A stretch of 64,000 nucleotides of DNA from Siderastrea radians (taxonomy: Eukaryota > Cnidaria > Anthozoa > Scleractinia > Rhizangiidae), in the NCBI GenBank assembly GCA_964017195.1, contig OZ024898.1:7381294-7445293 (forward strand). The letters run 5' to 3'. This document shows, in pieces, positions 46,301 to 51,329 of the stretch. The position numbers were made by a program, and so were the translations under genes. The notes below the pieces were generated by a model, which was not told the origin of the DNA, made no database searches, and worked only from the letters and a program-made list of their open reading frames with translations. Within the stretch, counting starts at the first letter, position 1. The number at the start of each line of letters is the position of its first letter.

Positions 46301-46755
46301 AACAGAAGGTTCGCCCGCGACGCTACGTCGACACTTTCAAGTTCAATCGAAAAAAATGGGCACGTAAAGAAGTAGCGATGAATCCCTTTCTGTATGGCAA
46401 GGGGAAGGAGCTATCACAAGGTCGTCGACAGAAGCCCTTGAAAGCGCAACCAGCAAAGAGTAACAGCGACCCTGAGGAAACGCTCGATGGTGCACCCCCC
46501 GGCCCCGAATCCCTTATGCATTTGTTTGGCAGTAATTCTGATGCGAGAGACGGAGGGGCAAGCCAAGCTCTGACTAGCAATGGTAGTTTTGTTGTAAGTG
46601 ATTTGGATTCGTCTCTTCAGGCGCATGGGTTTCAGTATCACGAGGCGAAAAGAGAAGTGACATCAACATCTGCTGTAGAGAAACCCGCGAAGAAAGTATG
46701 GGCCAAGAAGAAGTTTGCTGACAACAAAGCTGAAAAAGGAAGAAAACGGTCTTGA
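3767..46755 (+). CDS. Unconventional myosin with C-terminal SMAD-type MH2 domain (32 exons, complete)
   Basis: Predicted actin motor protein of 1,261 residues. Coding exons: 3767-3883, 4005-4070, 6212-6439, 6875-6989, 7790-7842, 8813-8907, 10157-10271, 17556-17676, 18482-18553, 19259-19403, 20001-20145, 21218-21298, 22457-22621, 23764-23839, 25261-25339, 26951-26995, 28300-28329, 29583-29655, 30148-30203, 30287-30436, 31043-31163, 32136-32217, 33230-33321, 34625-34711, 35696-35753, 37411-37601, 40927-41069, 42014-42083, 42938-43012, 44511-44576, 45014-45209, 46178-46755. They sum to 3,786 nt and every junction keeps frame with GT-AG ends. Domains: motor about residues 17-725, one IQ motif at 741-754, disordered linker about 775-890, MH2 about 898-1067, basic tail 1070-1261. 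There is no N-terminal SH3-like domain or kinase before the motor. The motor resembles short-headed unconventional classes, but I cannot assign a class. The weakest parts are exon 25 (donor GTTCGT) and the exact left edges of exons 3 and 26. ATPase residues are conserved, so activity is likely. Cargo and partners are unknown. Confidence 0.88.
5806..6056. mobile_element. Mariner-like miniature element with GAGAC-rich core
   Basis: ACCACTCAAAAGTAAG near the left end and CTTATACTTTTGAGCGGTA at the right are inverse partners. The inside is almost entirely CTCTCGAGAGACGAGAC-type self-complementary repeats. It lies in myosin intron 2. The rest of that intron (4071-5805) is AT-rich, with a self-complementary AT tract near 5100-5160 and no gene seen. 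Confidence 0.55.
6212..6439 (+). CDS. Myosin-MH2 exon 3: P-loop
   Basis: Encodes residues 62-137. It contains LPPHVYSKC, then the nucleotide-binding P-loop GESSSGKT at 103-110 (usual form GESGAGKT). Lys109 and Thr110, the phosphate- and magnesium-binding positions, are kept. The left edge at 6212 gives the usual spacing between IY and the PPH motif. An AG at 6219-6220 would shorten the exon by three residues in the same frame. Confidence 0.9.
6875..6989 (+). CDS. Myosin-MH2 exon 4: switch I
   Basis: Encodes residues 138-175 plus a split Gly. ILEAFGNA is followed by NSNSSRF at 153-159, the switch I motif (N-x-NSSRF), with catalytic Ser157 and salt-bridge Arg158 in place. The usual following GK is replaced by AM. 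Exon 5 (7790-7842) continues with [11 protein letters not shown]. Confidence 0.92.
7035..7500. repeat. CAGT-type microsatellite in myosin intron 4
   Basis: Long runs of the tetranucleotide CAGT with variants (GAGT, CTGT, CCGT) fill 7035-7330 and resume at 7410-7500 around a short unique insert. The remainder of intron 4 shows no gene. Confidence 0.85.
8612..8768. mobile_element. Small inverted-repeat element in myosin intron 5
   Basis: AATAGGCCATTT at the left and AAATGGCCTATT at the right enclose a second inverted pair, CTCTTTTTCAAAG and CTTTGAAAAAGAG. It ends 44 bp before the exon 6 acceptor. Confidence 0.6.
9399..9864. mobile_element. CCCGGGGGGTAC element with 8-bp TSD in myosin intron 6
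   Basis: Ends are CCCGGGGGGTACTCCC and GGGGTACCCC...CCCGGG, flanked by the exact 8-bp repeat CTAGAAAA (9391-9398, 9865-9872). Inside are several AAATAGGGT copies in both orientations and an inverted pair near GTGCCGCC and GGCGGCACA. Eight bases suggest a hAT-type origin. Confidence 0.75.
10765..11809. mobile_element. 1-kb fold-back element with 390-bp arms
   Basis: The left arm (10,765 to about 11,165) and right arm (about 11,413-11,809) are near-identical inverse copies. Termini are CACAGGTAACC and GGTTACCTGTG, flanked by CCGCGAC on each side (10758-10764, 11810-11816). A smaller hairpin (ACTCACCCTCTCTCC and inverse) sits in the centre. The end structure matches the element at 2743-3119. 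Confidence 0.85.
11878..15655. mobile_element. 3.8-kb MULE-like element with 9-bp TSD, no transposase seen
   Basis: CAACCTCGTCCCCAGGG and CCCTGGGGACGAGGTTG form terminal repeats of at least 66 identical bases, flanked by the exact 9-mer CACTTCAAT (11869-11877, 15656-15664). Each terminal repeat is itself a hairpin (CCAGGGTCTTCTC ... GAGAAGACCCTGG). The AT-rich inside holds short duplications (12,507-12,557; 13,867-13,918) but no recognisable protein. Confidence 0.85.
17181..17501. mobile_element. GTTCACAGCGG element with 7-bp TSD
   Basis: Perfect short termini GTTCACAGCGG and CCGCTGTGAAC are flanked by AATTACC (17174-17180, 17502-17508). It ends 54 bp before the exon 8 acceptor. A related, more eroded copy lies at about 29,240-29,525, sharing GCGGTTAAAGTGAAA and TGGTGCGTTTGACCGCTGT. 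Confidence 0.75.
19259..19403 (+). CDS. Myosin-MH2 exon 10: DNLAR helix and TEDS region
   Basis: Encodes residues 329-375 with flanking split codons. [18 protein letters not shown] matches the conserved DALAK-ALY-x-RLF-x-WLV stretch. Counting 16 residues back from Asp345 with no gap lands on Val329, where most myosins carry Glu, Asp, Ser or Thr (the TEDS site). This suggests the usual charge or phosphorylation control of actin binding is missing, unless the loop is shifted. Confidence 0.9.
19709..19783 (+). repeat. tRNA-like SINE head
   Basis: TGGTAGTGTAGTGGTAAGG resembles an A box, and GGTTCGATTC about 45 bp later is a B box. The region between could form an anticodon arm around TTTCATATGAAA. 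It lies in myosin intron 10. No CCA-type acceptor pairing is clear, so a retroposon is more likely than a functional tRNA. Confidence 0.4.
20001..20145 (+). CDS. Myosin-MH2 exon 11: switch II and relay helix
   Basis: Encodes residues 377-424. [12 protein letters not shown] carries switch II DVFGFE at 387-392 (usual DIxGFE) with Asp387, Gly390 and Glu392 kept. The relay helix follows as [17 protein letters not shown], matching the family pattern INYANEKLQxFFNxHVF. This exon is among the strongest evidence for a working myosin ATPase. Confidence 0.95.
20886..21140 (+). repeat. Tandem array of about 72-bp units derived from a SINE body
   Basis: Three to four units each contain GATGGACTAGCATCC, CATCCAGG, AGTAGTAATAC and CTTGGTCACTT. 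The unit matches the body of the SINE at 27,074-27,262 (CCCATCCAGG, GGAGTAGCAATACT), so part of a SINE has been tandemly amplified in intron 11. Confidence 0.65.
21335..21589. mobile_element. TACAGTTAACTCTC miniature element (TA target)
   Basis: TACAGTTAACTCTC and GAGAGTTAACTGTA bound a 255-bp element. Inside are repeats of ACGGACAC in both orientations. The TA ends suggest a Tc1/mariner relative. It begins 37 bp after exon 12. Confidence 0.7.
21786..22115. repeat. Fold-back repeat in intron 12, with a relative at 42,666-42,811
   Basis: CAACAACGTTGAGCATAAGC and AAGCCTGTTATTACTTCC in the left half recur inverted in the right half. ATTTAAACAATAGAGTCC is shared with the copy in intron 28, which also ends in CAGAAGGACTCTTG. 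Confidence 0.6.
22171..22376 (+). repeat. 32-bp tandem repeat in intron 12
   Basis: About six imperfect copies of a unit containing CGTTCAACATCATTCAAC then AGGGTGACCAAA. The array ends 80 bp before the exon 13 acceptor. Confidence 0.75.
24830..25225. mobile_element. Inverted-repeat element with 8-bp TSD next to exon 15
   Basis: TAGGCTCAGTCTCCAGCCGT and its inverse form arms of about 80 bp, flanked by CTGCTGAG (24822-24829, 25226-25233). Eight bases suggest hAT. Only 35 bp separate it from the exon 15 acceptor, so branch point and pyrimidine tract lie in the duplication or in the element end. Confidence 0.8.
25458..25905 (+). repeat. 56-bp minisatellite, 8 copies, in intron 15
   Basis: Units start at 25458 and recur every 56 bp. 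Each reads CACGTAAAATAAACTGAAAA, then ATCTCTTTACCGTGCGACT, then ACACGAACCAAGGCCTT with minor changes. Copies are nearly identical and the period is exact, implying recent amplification. No spacer variation exists, so it is not a CRISPR array. Confidence 0.92.
26951..29655 (+). CDS. Myosin-MH2 exons 16-18: loop 2 region
   Basis: Three very small exons (26951-26995, 28300-28329, 29583-29655) encode about residues 559-607, including MQKKKNKR and RHKAAVVQH before TVGMQLR. The Lys-rich stretch lies where myosins carry loop 2, the surface loop that docks on actin. Splitting this segment into a 45-nt and a 30-nt exon leaves room for alternative splicing of the actin interface. Skipping both keeps frame (75 nt). 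Confidence 0.8.
27074..27262 (+). mobile_element. tRNA-derived SINE with 11-bp TSD in intron 16
   Basis: The head GGCGCAGTGGTTTAGTGGTC (A box) and GGTGATTCGA (B box) is tRNA-like. The body follows with CCCATCCAGGGGGGAGTAGC and ends in a T run. TTACGTTTTTA flanks both sides (27063-27073, 27263-27273), so this copy was inserted by target-primed retroposition. Confidence 0.75.
28490..28913. mobile_element. CAGGGTCTGGAAGGG element with GGGATTCGGGAT core
   Basis: CAGGGTCTGGAAGGG and CCCTTCCAGACCCTG are exact inverse ends, flanked by AAACAT. The inside holds many GGGATTCGGGAT and GCGGGAT repeats. It lies in intron 17. Confidence 0.7.
30148..30436 (+). CDS. Myosin-MH2 exons 19-20: actin-binding helix and SH-helix region
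   Basis: Exon 19 (30148-30203) and exon 20 (30287-30436) encode [23 protein letters not shown], the conserved actin-binding helix-loop ending in RCIKPN, then [20 protein letters not shown]. The intron between them is only 83 bp. The position that usually holds the SH1 cysteine is not Cys. Exon 21 (31043-31163) then encodes the converter, ending GWKIGKTK. Confidence 0.92.
31862..32095. repeat. Fold-back repeat with hammerhead-like motif (copy 1)
   Basis: GGATTTATCAGCTGAGTTGA and the sequence after it fold onto an inverse copy ending near 32,027. A minus-strand CTGACGA...GAAACGTC sits at 31915-31942. A shared tail (GACGCAGCACCACAGTTTCT) follows. Related copies: 34,180-34,370 (plus-strand motif at 34,227-34,258) and 45,745-46,100. 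The set resembles Penelope-type retroelement fragments. Confidence 0.55.
32136..33321 (+). CDS. Myosin-MH2 exons 22-23: converter end and single IQ motif
   Basis: Exons 32136-32217 and 33230-33321 encode residues 717-774: [16 protein letters not shown], then [14 protein letters not shown] at 741-754, an exact fit to IQxxxRGxxxRxxY. The intron falls inside the IQ motif. One calmodulin-type light chain is therefore predicted, giving a short lever arm. No second IQ and no long coiled coil follow. Confidence 0.9.
32290..32436. mobile_element. 147-bp MULE-like element with 9-bp TSD in intron 22
   Basis: CATCCTCGGAGACCCAGGGG and its inverse are flanked by the exact 9-mer CATTTACGT (32281-32289, 32437-32445). 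A half-copy of the same terminus is at about 50,620-50,650. Confidence 0.8.
32762..32835 (-). repeat. tRNA-like SINE head, minus strand
   Basis: On the minus strand a B-box-like GGGATCGATTCC and an A-box-like TAGCTCAGCGGCATAGCG lie at tRNA spacing. A short (TAAA)n run at 32,700-32,725 precedes it. It is part of intron 22. Confidence 0.4.
33417..33880. mobile_element. TTAA-target inverted-repeat element in intron 23
   Basis: AGGGAAACTGTCACGGG and CCCGTGATAGTTGCCCT bound the element, and TTAA lies immediately outside each end, as for piggyBac-type insertions. On the minus strand 33,543-33,785 is open and encodes [15 protein letters not shown] and [16 protein letters not shown], a phrase I associate with repeated invertebrate ORFs. 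It could be a leftover coding exon of the parent element. Confidence 0.6.
34625..37601 (+). CDS. Myosin-MH2 exons 24-26: linker
   Basis: Exon 24 (34625-34711) encodes a short charged helix ([16 protein letters not shown]). Exon 25 (35696-35753) is short with weak splice sites; its reading frame is fixed by exon 26, which is open in one frame only. Exon 26 (37411-37601) is Ser/Pro-rich and holds two imperfect copies of R-V/M-SDLSV-S/T-S, possible phosphorylation targets. The segment looks disordered. Acceptor alternatives at 37410 and 37425 both keep frame. Confidence 0.65.
34735..35545 (+). repeat. Degenerate 106-bp tandem array in intron 24, split by a miniature element
   Basis: Units share AAAGTACTGCTCAGTAGC, TTTCATTTGAATGGTCACAC, TTTAGGATTTCATCCACAG and ACTCAAAAGTTAGAACCACC. 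The same unit occurs at 42,145-42,290 and 60,378-61,165. A miniature element at 35,051-35,230 interrupts it. Confidence 0.8.
35051..35230. mobile_element. Pogo/mariner-like miniature element inside the 106-bp array
   Basis: TACACTGGAACCTCGATTTA and TAAATCGAGGTTCCACTGTA are inverse ends beginning and ending with TA. Inside are repeats of TATAACGAA. It inserted after the tandem array formed. Confidence 0.7.
35859..36624. mobile_element. GGGACCATTCAT element with TAA duplication in intron 25
   Basis: GGGACCATTCAT and ATGAACGGTCCC bound a 766-bp element with TAA directly outside each end, as in Harbinger-type insertions. Long G runs are near both ends. No gene is seen inside. Confidence 0.6.
37711..39135. 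mobile_element. 1.4-kb fold-back element in intron 26
   Basis: Arms of about 470 bp (37,711-38,185 and 38,665-39,135) are diverged inverse copies. The ends are ACACCTTTTGCTGTTCATTA and its inverse. ACT flanks both sides, which is too short to rely on. Another element sits at its centre. Confidence 0.7.
38480..38646. mobile_element. Near-perfect 167-bp fold-back nested in the 1.4-kb fold-back
   Basis: Two 76-bp arms are almost exact inverse copies, starting AATAGCCCTTTTCACAGTTA and meeting around GGGCAAAAAGTGCAAAATTG. The near-identity of the arms compared with the diverged host arms marks it as the younger insertion. Confidence 0.8.
39300..39533. mobile_element. GGGCCCGTTTCTCGAAAG inverted-repeat element
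   Basis: GGGCCCGTTTCTCGAAAGTC at the left and GACTTTTGAGAAAAGGCCC at the right are inverse partners, each followed inward by CCGGTAACT and GGGCCC. A further inverted pair (ATAATTGCTCAGGTGATTA and inverse) lies at 39,725-39,932, and another (GGGCGCAATTC) at 40,018-40,085. Confidence 0.6.
40927..45209 (+). CDS. Myosin-MH2 exons 27-31: SMAD-type MH2 domain
   Basis: Five exons (40927-41069, 42014-42083, 42938-43012, 44511-44576, 45014-45209) encode residues 887-1069. SMAD MH2 landmarks appear in order: VWCKITCFE (SMAD WCxIxYYE), IVIDG (LTVDG), IGLGTLP (FCLGLLS), CIGKGMEI (HIGRGVRL), NAIFVK (SAIFVQ), [10 protein letters not shown] (LKIFNNQEFA), FSFVKDG (MSFVKGWG) and STPCWIQLD (STPCWIELH). Between FVK and STPCW there are 6 residues where SMADs have 12, so the L3 loop that reads receptors and phosphoserine is cut down. 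No SSxS tail follows. In SMADs the fold mediates trimer and partner binding. Here I infer a protein-interaction or cargo module on a myosin. Confidence 0.88.
42388..42597. mobile_element. GGAATG-repeat inverted element in intron 28
   Basis: CTAAACACCGAAACAG at the left opposes GGTTCATTCCAGTGTTTAG at the right. The inside is built of GGAATGAACC and GGAATGCACC on one side and their complements on the other. Confidence 0.65.
43486..43540 (+). repeat. 12-bp tandem repeat in intron 29
   Basis: Four to five consecutive copies of CCAATACTGTTC. The rest of intron 29 (43,013-44,510) holds short direct repeats of ACGCAAACGCAA type and the element at 44,196, with no gene seen. Confidence 0.85.
44196..44305. 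mobile_element. MULE-like miniature element related to the 3.8-kb element
   Basis: TAACCTCGTCTCTAGAGTC and its inverse partner GACGAGGTTG share the terminal pattern and the inner CTCGGCT...GGCGGCGGCTCGG phrase with the element at 11,878. Flanks GCATTTGCC and GCATTGCCA match as a 9-bp duplication with one base lost. Confidence 0.6.
45283..45656. mobile_element. TTAACCC element with a second TTAACCC element nested inside
   Basis: The outer ends TTAACCCTTTTAGCCCCA and TGGGGCTTAAAGGGTTAA enclose an inner pair TTAACCCTTTCACTCCTA and TAGGAGTGAAAGGGTTAA at 45,369-45,582. Related outer-type copies are at 58,296-58,511 and 62,472-62,683. It lies in intron 31. Confidence 0.7.
46178..46755 (+). CDS. 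Myosin-MH2 exon 32: basic C-terminal tail and stop
   Basis: Encodes residues 1070-1261 after the split Ala. It opens with a basic helix-like stretch ([14 protein letters not shown]), then [19 protein letters not shown] and [11 protein letters not shown], is Gly/Ser/Asp-rich in the middle, and ends in [15 protein letters not shown]. Lys/Arg clusters could bind membranes or nucleic acids or act as nuclear signals. I recognise no domain. The TGA is at 46753-46755. Confidence 0.85.
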
Positions 46756-46953
46756 CTAAATTTTGTAAAATAGTGGAATGGGGCGCAAGAAATCGGCAAG
46801 CCAAGCGCGGACTGGGGAGACGAGGGCTTTTCTTCTTATCTGCCAATCATAGCCTGTAAACCTTCGACGCTCAGGGCCTAATTAACGGATCCCCGCTGCC
46901 CCCAGCTCCCCACCCCTCCCCCCTCTAAAACTAATCCCGCACTCGCCTAGGTT

Positions 46954-47063
46954 TAACCTGCGATAGAGGCCGCCTCTCATCGCTCCTGGCCGCTAGGGGC
47001 ACTCTCTCGCGCAATGCCCTCAGCGGCCGGGAGCGATGGGAGGCCCCCTCTATTCGCAGGCTG
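46954..47063. mobile_element. Fold-back element in the myosin 3'UTR
   Basis: TAACCTGCGATAGAGGCC and its near-inverse CCCTCTATTCGCAGGCTG bound a GC-rich hairpin (CATCGCTCCTGGCCGC with GCGGCCGGGAGCGATG). Flanks GCCTAGGTT and CCTTAGGCT look like an eroded 9-bp duplication. Because it lies between stop and poly(A) signal, it would be transcribed and fold strongly. Confidence 0.65.
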
Positions 47064-47442
47064 CCTTAGGCTGGGGGTGGTATTTTGTTATGGAACTCAC
47101 CTCCAAGCGGAGCTAAACTCGCACACTACTTTTAATAGGTTATTGTAGCTTTTTTAATTTCCTGATAATGTAGTAATTTTTATTCTTAGCCTAGGTGCAG
47201 TTGAATTCCCACCATTTTTTGTGGCAATGAACTATAACGCGATAGAAACATGTTTTGTTAATGCGTGGTGGTATGAAAATAGATTTGTTTTCAAGGGAAT
47301 ACACGGCAATTATTTATCTAGTGTTGTTTGATAAGGAAAATGGGAAACTGTAGATAACCCGGACTCTCTAGTGAGAGACGTGATAGGATTTTAATTGTAC
47401 TTATGACGACAGACATTAGCACCACGTGTAATCCGGCATGGT

Positions 47443-47448
47443 AATAAA
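47443..47448 (+). promoter_or_regulatory. Poly(A) signal of the myosin-MH2 gene
   Basis: AATAAA is the first canonical signal I see downstream of the stop, giving a 3'UTR of about 0.7 kb. Confidence 0.5.
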
Positions 47449-47528
47449 ATGGAATTGAGTTATCTATCCTTGTAGCTTTTTGGATTTACACCTTATTCTG
47501 GGATGCCTTCCCCTTTACGGCTGGACAT

Positions 47529-47647
47529 CCAATTTATAAATCCCGAAACAAGAGTCGGGGGCCCCCCAGTGAACTTGGTTTCTAAAAAGTCGAGCTGCCG
47601 AAGTCCACTGGGAGCCCTTAGCTCTCGTTTCGGGATTTATAAATTGG
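47529..47647. mobile_element. CCAATTTATAAATCCCGAAAC miniature element
   Basis: The ends read CCAATTTATAAATCCCGAAA at the left and the exact inverse at the right, around a GC-rich 75-bp centre. No convincing target duplication was seen. Confidence 0.6.
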
Positions 47648-47895
47648 TTTTTCGGCGGTAACAGGATGAATATCTAGTAAAAAGAATTTTCAGTCAGAAG
47701 AGAAACATCTTGAGACGATCGAGTCGGAGGACAATCAATGTTAGTAGATTTAAAAGCTAGTATGAATTGTTTCAGCATGTCAGGAAAGAGTTTTAACTTG
47801 ATAAAAAAAGAAAGAATAATAGTAAACTGTTTTGAGCTCGGAAAAAAATACGAAAAATAAAATTTAGTTTCTCACGAGCGTGGGACAAAGAAAAA

Positions 47896-47975
47896 ATCTG
47901 AGTCCCGTTCGGGAATCGAACCTATGGCTCCCCGTACACCGGTCGGGCGCTTTAACCACTGAGCTACTGGGAGAC
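47896..47975 (-). repeat. tRNA-like SINE head, minus strand
   Basis: On the minus strand CAGTAGCTCAGTGGTTAAAG (A box) and GGTTCGATTCCC (B box) lie at tRNA spacing, with a possible anticodon arm in between. The adjoining 48,100-48,560 is a GGCCGT-rich element piece ending GAGGTTGAACTGTA. Confidence 0.5.
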
Positions 47976-48639
47976 TCGAGGCTAGCGAGATCGATCATGC
48001 TTACTAGGTTTGTGGTAACACGCATCCTGCATACTGCTAGAATCAGTAATGTCAAAAGCACCTTACGTGAACAGCTCGGCTTCAGGAGGTTTTTTCGTGG
48101 CGCCTATTTCTTAGTAAACTTGAATTTCCACAAATGGCCACCTCTCCTGAACGGCCACTTTTTTGTGTTCCGGCACTCTCGTTTTATCCTCTCTACAACG
48201 GCCACCTCTCCATAACGGCAACGGCCACTAAAGTGAGTCCCATCTGCCCAAACAACCTCGCCACAGCAGCATTCAAGACCGAACAATATACAAACTGACG
48301 TACTCACTATACATACTCGTTTTGTTTTGTTAACATTTTTGTTCTGCACAGTTGGTTTCTGTTTATTGATTATTTTGAGCGTTTTGTGTATTAATATGCT
48401 ATATTAAATAAGCAATTTTTTTAAATAAGATGTTCTATCCTTCCCCCACCCCCCAAAAGTGGTGTCATGTTACATCCCTACCTCCCCATAACGGCCGCCT
48501 CTTTACAACGGCCGCTCATCTCTGTCTTCAAGGTGGCCGTTGTAGAGAGGTTGAACTGTACCTTTGTTGCGTATAAAGTGCTCCCATATGGCCTGCTTCG
48601 CCATCAGCCTCTGACAACCAAGTCCAACTCCTAGCACGA

Positions 48640-49261
48640 TCGTGTGGCTTAGCCTCTTAGCCCGGCGGACCTGCTTCTACTGACAGGAGGTGGGACGAAG
48701 GCGGGTCGCTAGCGCCTTAAAACCCGTAGCTTCGGGTAGATGGGGCTCGTCAGCTTGGGAAGGAAGTCCATCTAAGAGAAGGAAAACTCTGATTTCAAAC
48801 CTCCACTGCGTTGCGGCTACATCGACTAGTCATGGAGAAGGCTTCAGGAGTAAAACTCGAGGAAAAAATCCAGAGTGGGGCCCCTAAGGCGGCTGGATCG
48901 TCGCCTTCAACTTCCTCCTGGCAGCTCCTAGCTTTCCTTTAGACCACATCGGCGAGGCTGGGAAGGGGATTCTGTCCACTGGGCACCCCAGGATCTCCAT
49001 ACACTTTGCCCAGGCTTGCGCCCTGAAGTCACTCCAGTGCTGCTGCTCACAGATTCAGAACCAACATGGGAAGCAGCAGTTACTAGTTATAAGCCCAGTC
49101 TAGACGAGCGAGCAAAGGAGGAAGAGAGGAGGGAACACAGACGGCAGAGGGCACCCACGAAGCCAGGCGCGGACTACACCCGCAGCAACTGCAACAGAAC
49201 CTGCCGTTCCAGGATCGGGTTCTATAGCCATAGCAGGCTCTGCAATCCAATTACAGACTAA
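48640..49261 (+). pseudogene. Internally deleted LINE-like remnant
   Basis: 49,016-49,261 is open and ends with CNRTCRSRIGFYSHSRLC, the zinc-finger-like C-terminus I associate with reverse-transcriptase ORFs of non-LTR retrotransposons, preceded by RAKEEERREHRRQRAPTK. The GC-richer 48,640-48,960 before it resembles a retroelement leader. No reverse transcriptase core lies between, so most of the element is missing. Confidence 0.45.
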
Positions 49262-49386
49262 TCCTTGCAGCATACTCCACTGTCTTCCGAGACAGAAAGA
49301 TGCCAACAACGTTCGTACTTATTTTCGTGCGTTTTAATTTTCGCGATTTTCGCGAATTGAAAAAAATCGCAAAATTAAAGACTCGC

Positions 49387-49678
49387 TAGCCTGAGAAAAC
49401 AGCCGACGTCTCGCGAGGTCGCCACTTGAGCCCTCGCAAACGACGTCTGAGTAACGAGCGCAGAAATTCCATACTGATGACGTGTCAAAACCCAGAACTA
49501 GGTAGTGCTTCTGATTGGTTGAAAGAAAATTCCCTCGCGGCACAACCAATCAGAAGCACTACCAAGATCTGGGTAGTGCACGTCGTCAGTATGGAATTTC
49601 TGCGCTCGTTACTCAGACGTCGTTTTGCGAGGGCTTATAAAGCGGACCTCGCGAAACGTCGGCTGTTTTCTCAGGATG
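49387..49678. mobile_element. 292-bp MULE-like fold-back element with 9-bp TSD
   Basis: TAGCCTGAGAAAACAGCCGA and its inverse lead into arms of about 140 bp that meet near 49,530. The exact 9-mer AAGACTCGC flanks it (49378-49386, 49679-49687). Confidence 0.85.
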
Positions 49679-51329
49679 AAGACTCGCGAAAAAATCGCCG
49701 TTTAAAATTCACACACGCGAGATTTAATAGCCTCCTTAGAAATTTATGAATCGATAAAGTTTTTTAATAAGTTGGTACGTTCTTACACACTACCATTTGT
49801 GGAGAACCGAACCTTCCCCTGAAAGATTCTTTTGAGGATCTGGATGATGTTCAGATCTGCAAAAACTATGAAATGGCGCGAATGACTGATCTCTTTTGTG
49901 TATGTAAAAGTTCCTGCTTGAAATAATCTCTTTGTACCGTATACTGTTGATAACTCATCACCTTGGTAAAGTTCCAAGGAAAAAAATTGTTGACACATTT
50001 TCGCGAAATTTAGTGCTCTCTTTTTATTTTACTTTCTTGAAATCGTAGAATTTAAGCCTTCGGCGCGAAATATCGGCTTGCTAAAATCGCGAAATTAAGT
50101 ACAAATAAGGTACATTATTCACAGAACAGACTAAAGAATTAGGCAAGCAAGTGATTTGTTACTCAAGTCAGTTTGGCTCAAATTTGCCCTGTTATACTTC
50201 ATTATTTAAAAGAGAGACGTTTAGTAACAACTAAGAAAACTCGATTTTCTCGAAGTTGAAAAACGGCGATTTCGCTCTTTGAACTAGTCATCGCTCGGAA
50301 GCTATATATTTCATGGTTACAATGTTTATTAAAATACATTTATGTTTTGCAGTTACGTTTCAATTTTAGAATGTCATCTAAAATAGACAAGTTCAGAAGG
50401 AAAGTGAAATGGATGTCCAGCCGGCACAAAATTAAAGTCACCGTATAAAACTGTCTACAGAAATCAAGTTAATGAGAAAGTTTTGCTTCTAAACGTTCAA
50501 CTGATTCCAAAAGGCACACCTTGCTAACAGGTCGCTTTAACTGTTAAGGCATTAGTTTTAACTTTCACACGGCGAACAAACCTCAGTAATCTGCCACACA
50601 TTCCTTGGTGTAGATCATTCTCGGAGACCCAGGGCAGATAGTCGGGTGACAGGCAGATAAAACGGGCGGCGAAATCAGTGCCAGCTGAAGCCTGGTGCGA
50701 GCGAAATTTTACAAGACGAGCGGAAGAGCCCATGGGAACATACCTTTGGCGTACTAGTTCAAGGGCCCATTTGCGTTCTTGCCTCTGATGAAGCACAAAT
50801 TTTGGGGCATTGATTTTTTTTGCCCAATCAACGATCAGCTTATTTCGCCGCTCAATTCATGACGTTTTATAGAGTGTAACTTTGTTAAATCTTGTACCCA
50901 GATTTCACTCACGCGTACTGAAATCAACTCTTGTTCTTCGATAGGCCTACCATCGAAAAAGAAAGTTTTAGTAAAATGGGACCCACAAAGCCGAGAAATC
51001 GAGAAATTTGGCAAGGGTACTCAAGGAAGAAGAAAGTCAGATTGAGGTATTGTAAAAATTTCACACCTAAGCTAGGTGTGAACTTTAGGAGCGTTCAGTT
51101 TGAACCAAACGCAAGGACAAGTAGTGGATCGCGCGCAAATCCTAACTGCATGCCAAGATGTGAACTTTTCATAATACCTCAATTTGTTTTTCGTACTTGT
51201 TGTTTTGTTTTTCCCTGAGTACACTTGTCAAATTTATCGATTTCTTGGCTTTGTGGATCCCATTTTACTAAGACTTTTTTCGATGGTAGGCCTATCGAAC
51301 GAGCGATTTAATTTCAGTACGCATGGGTG

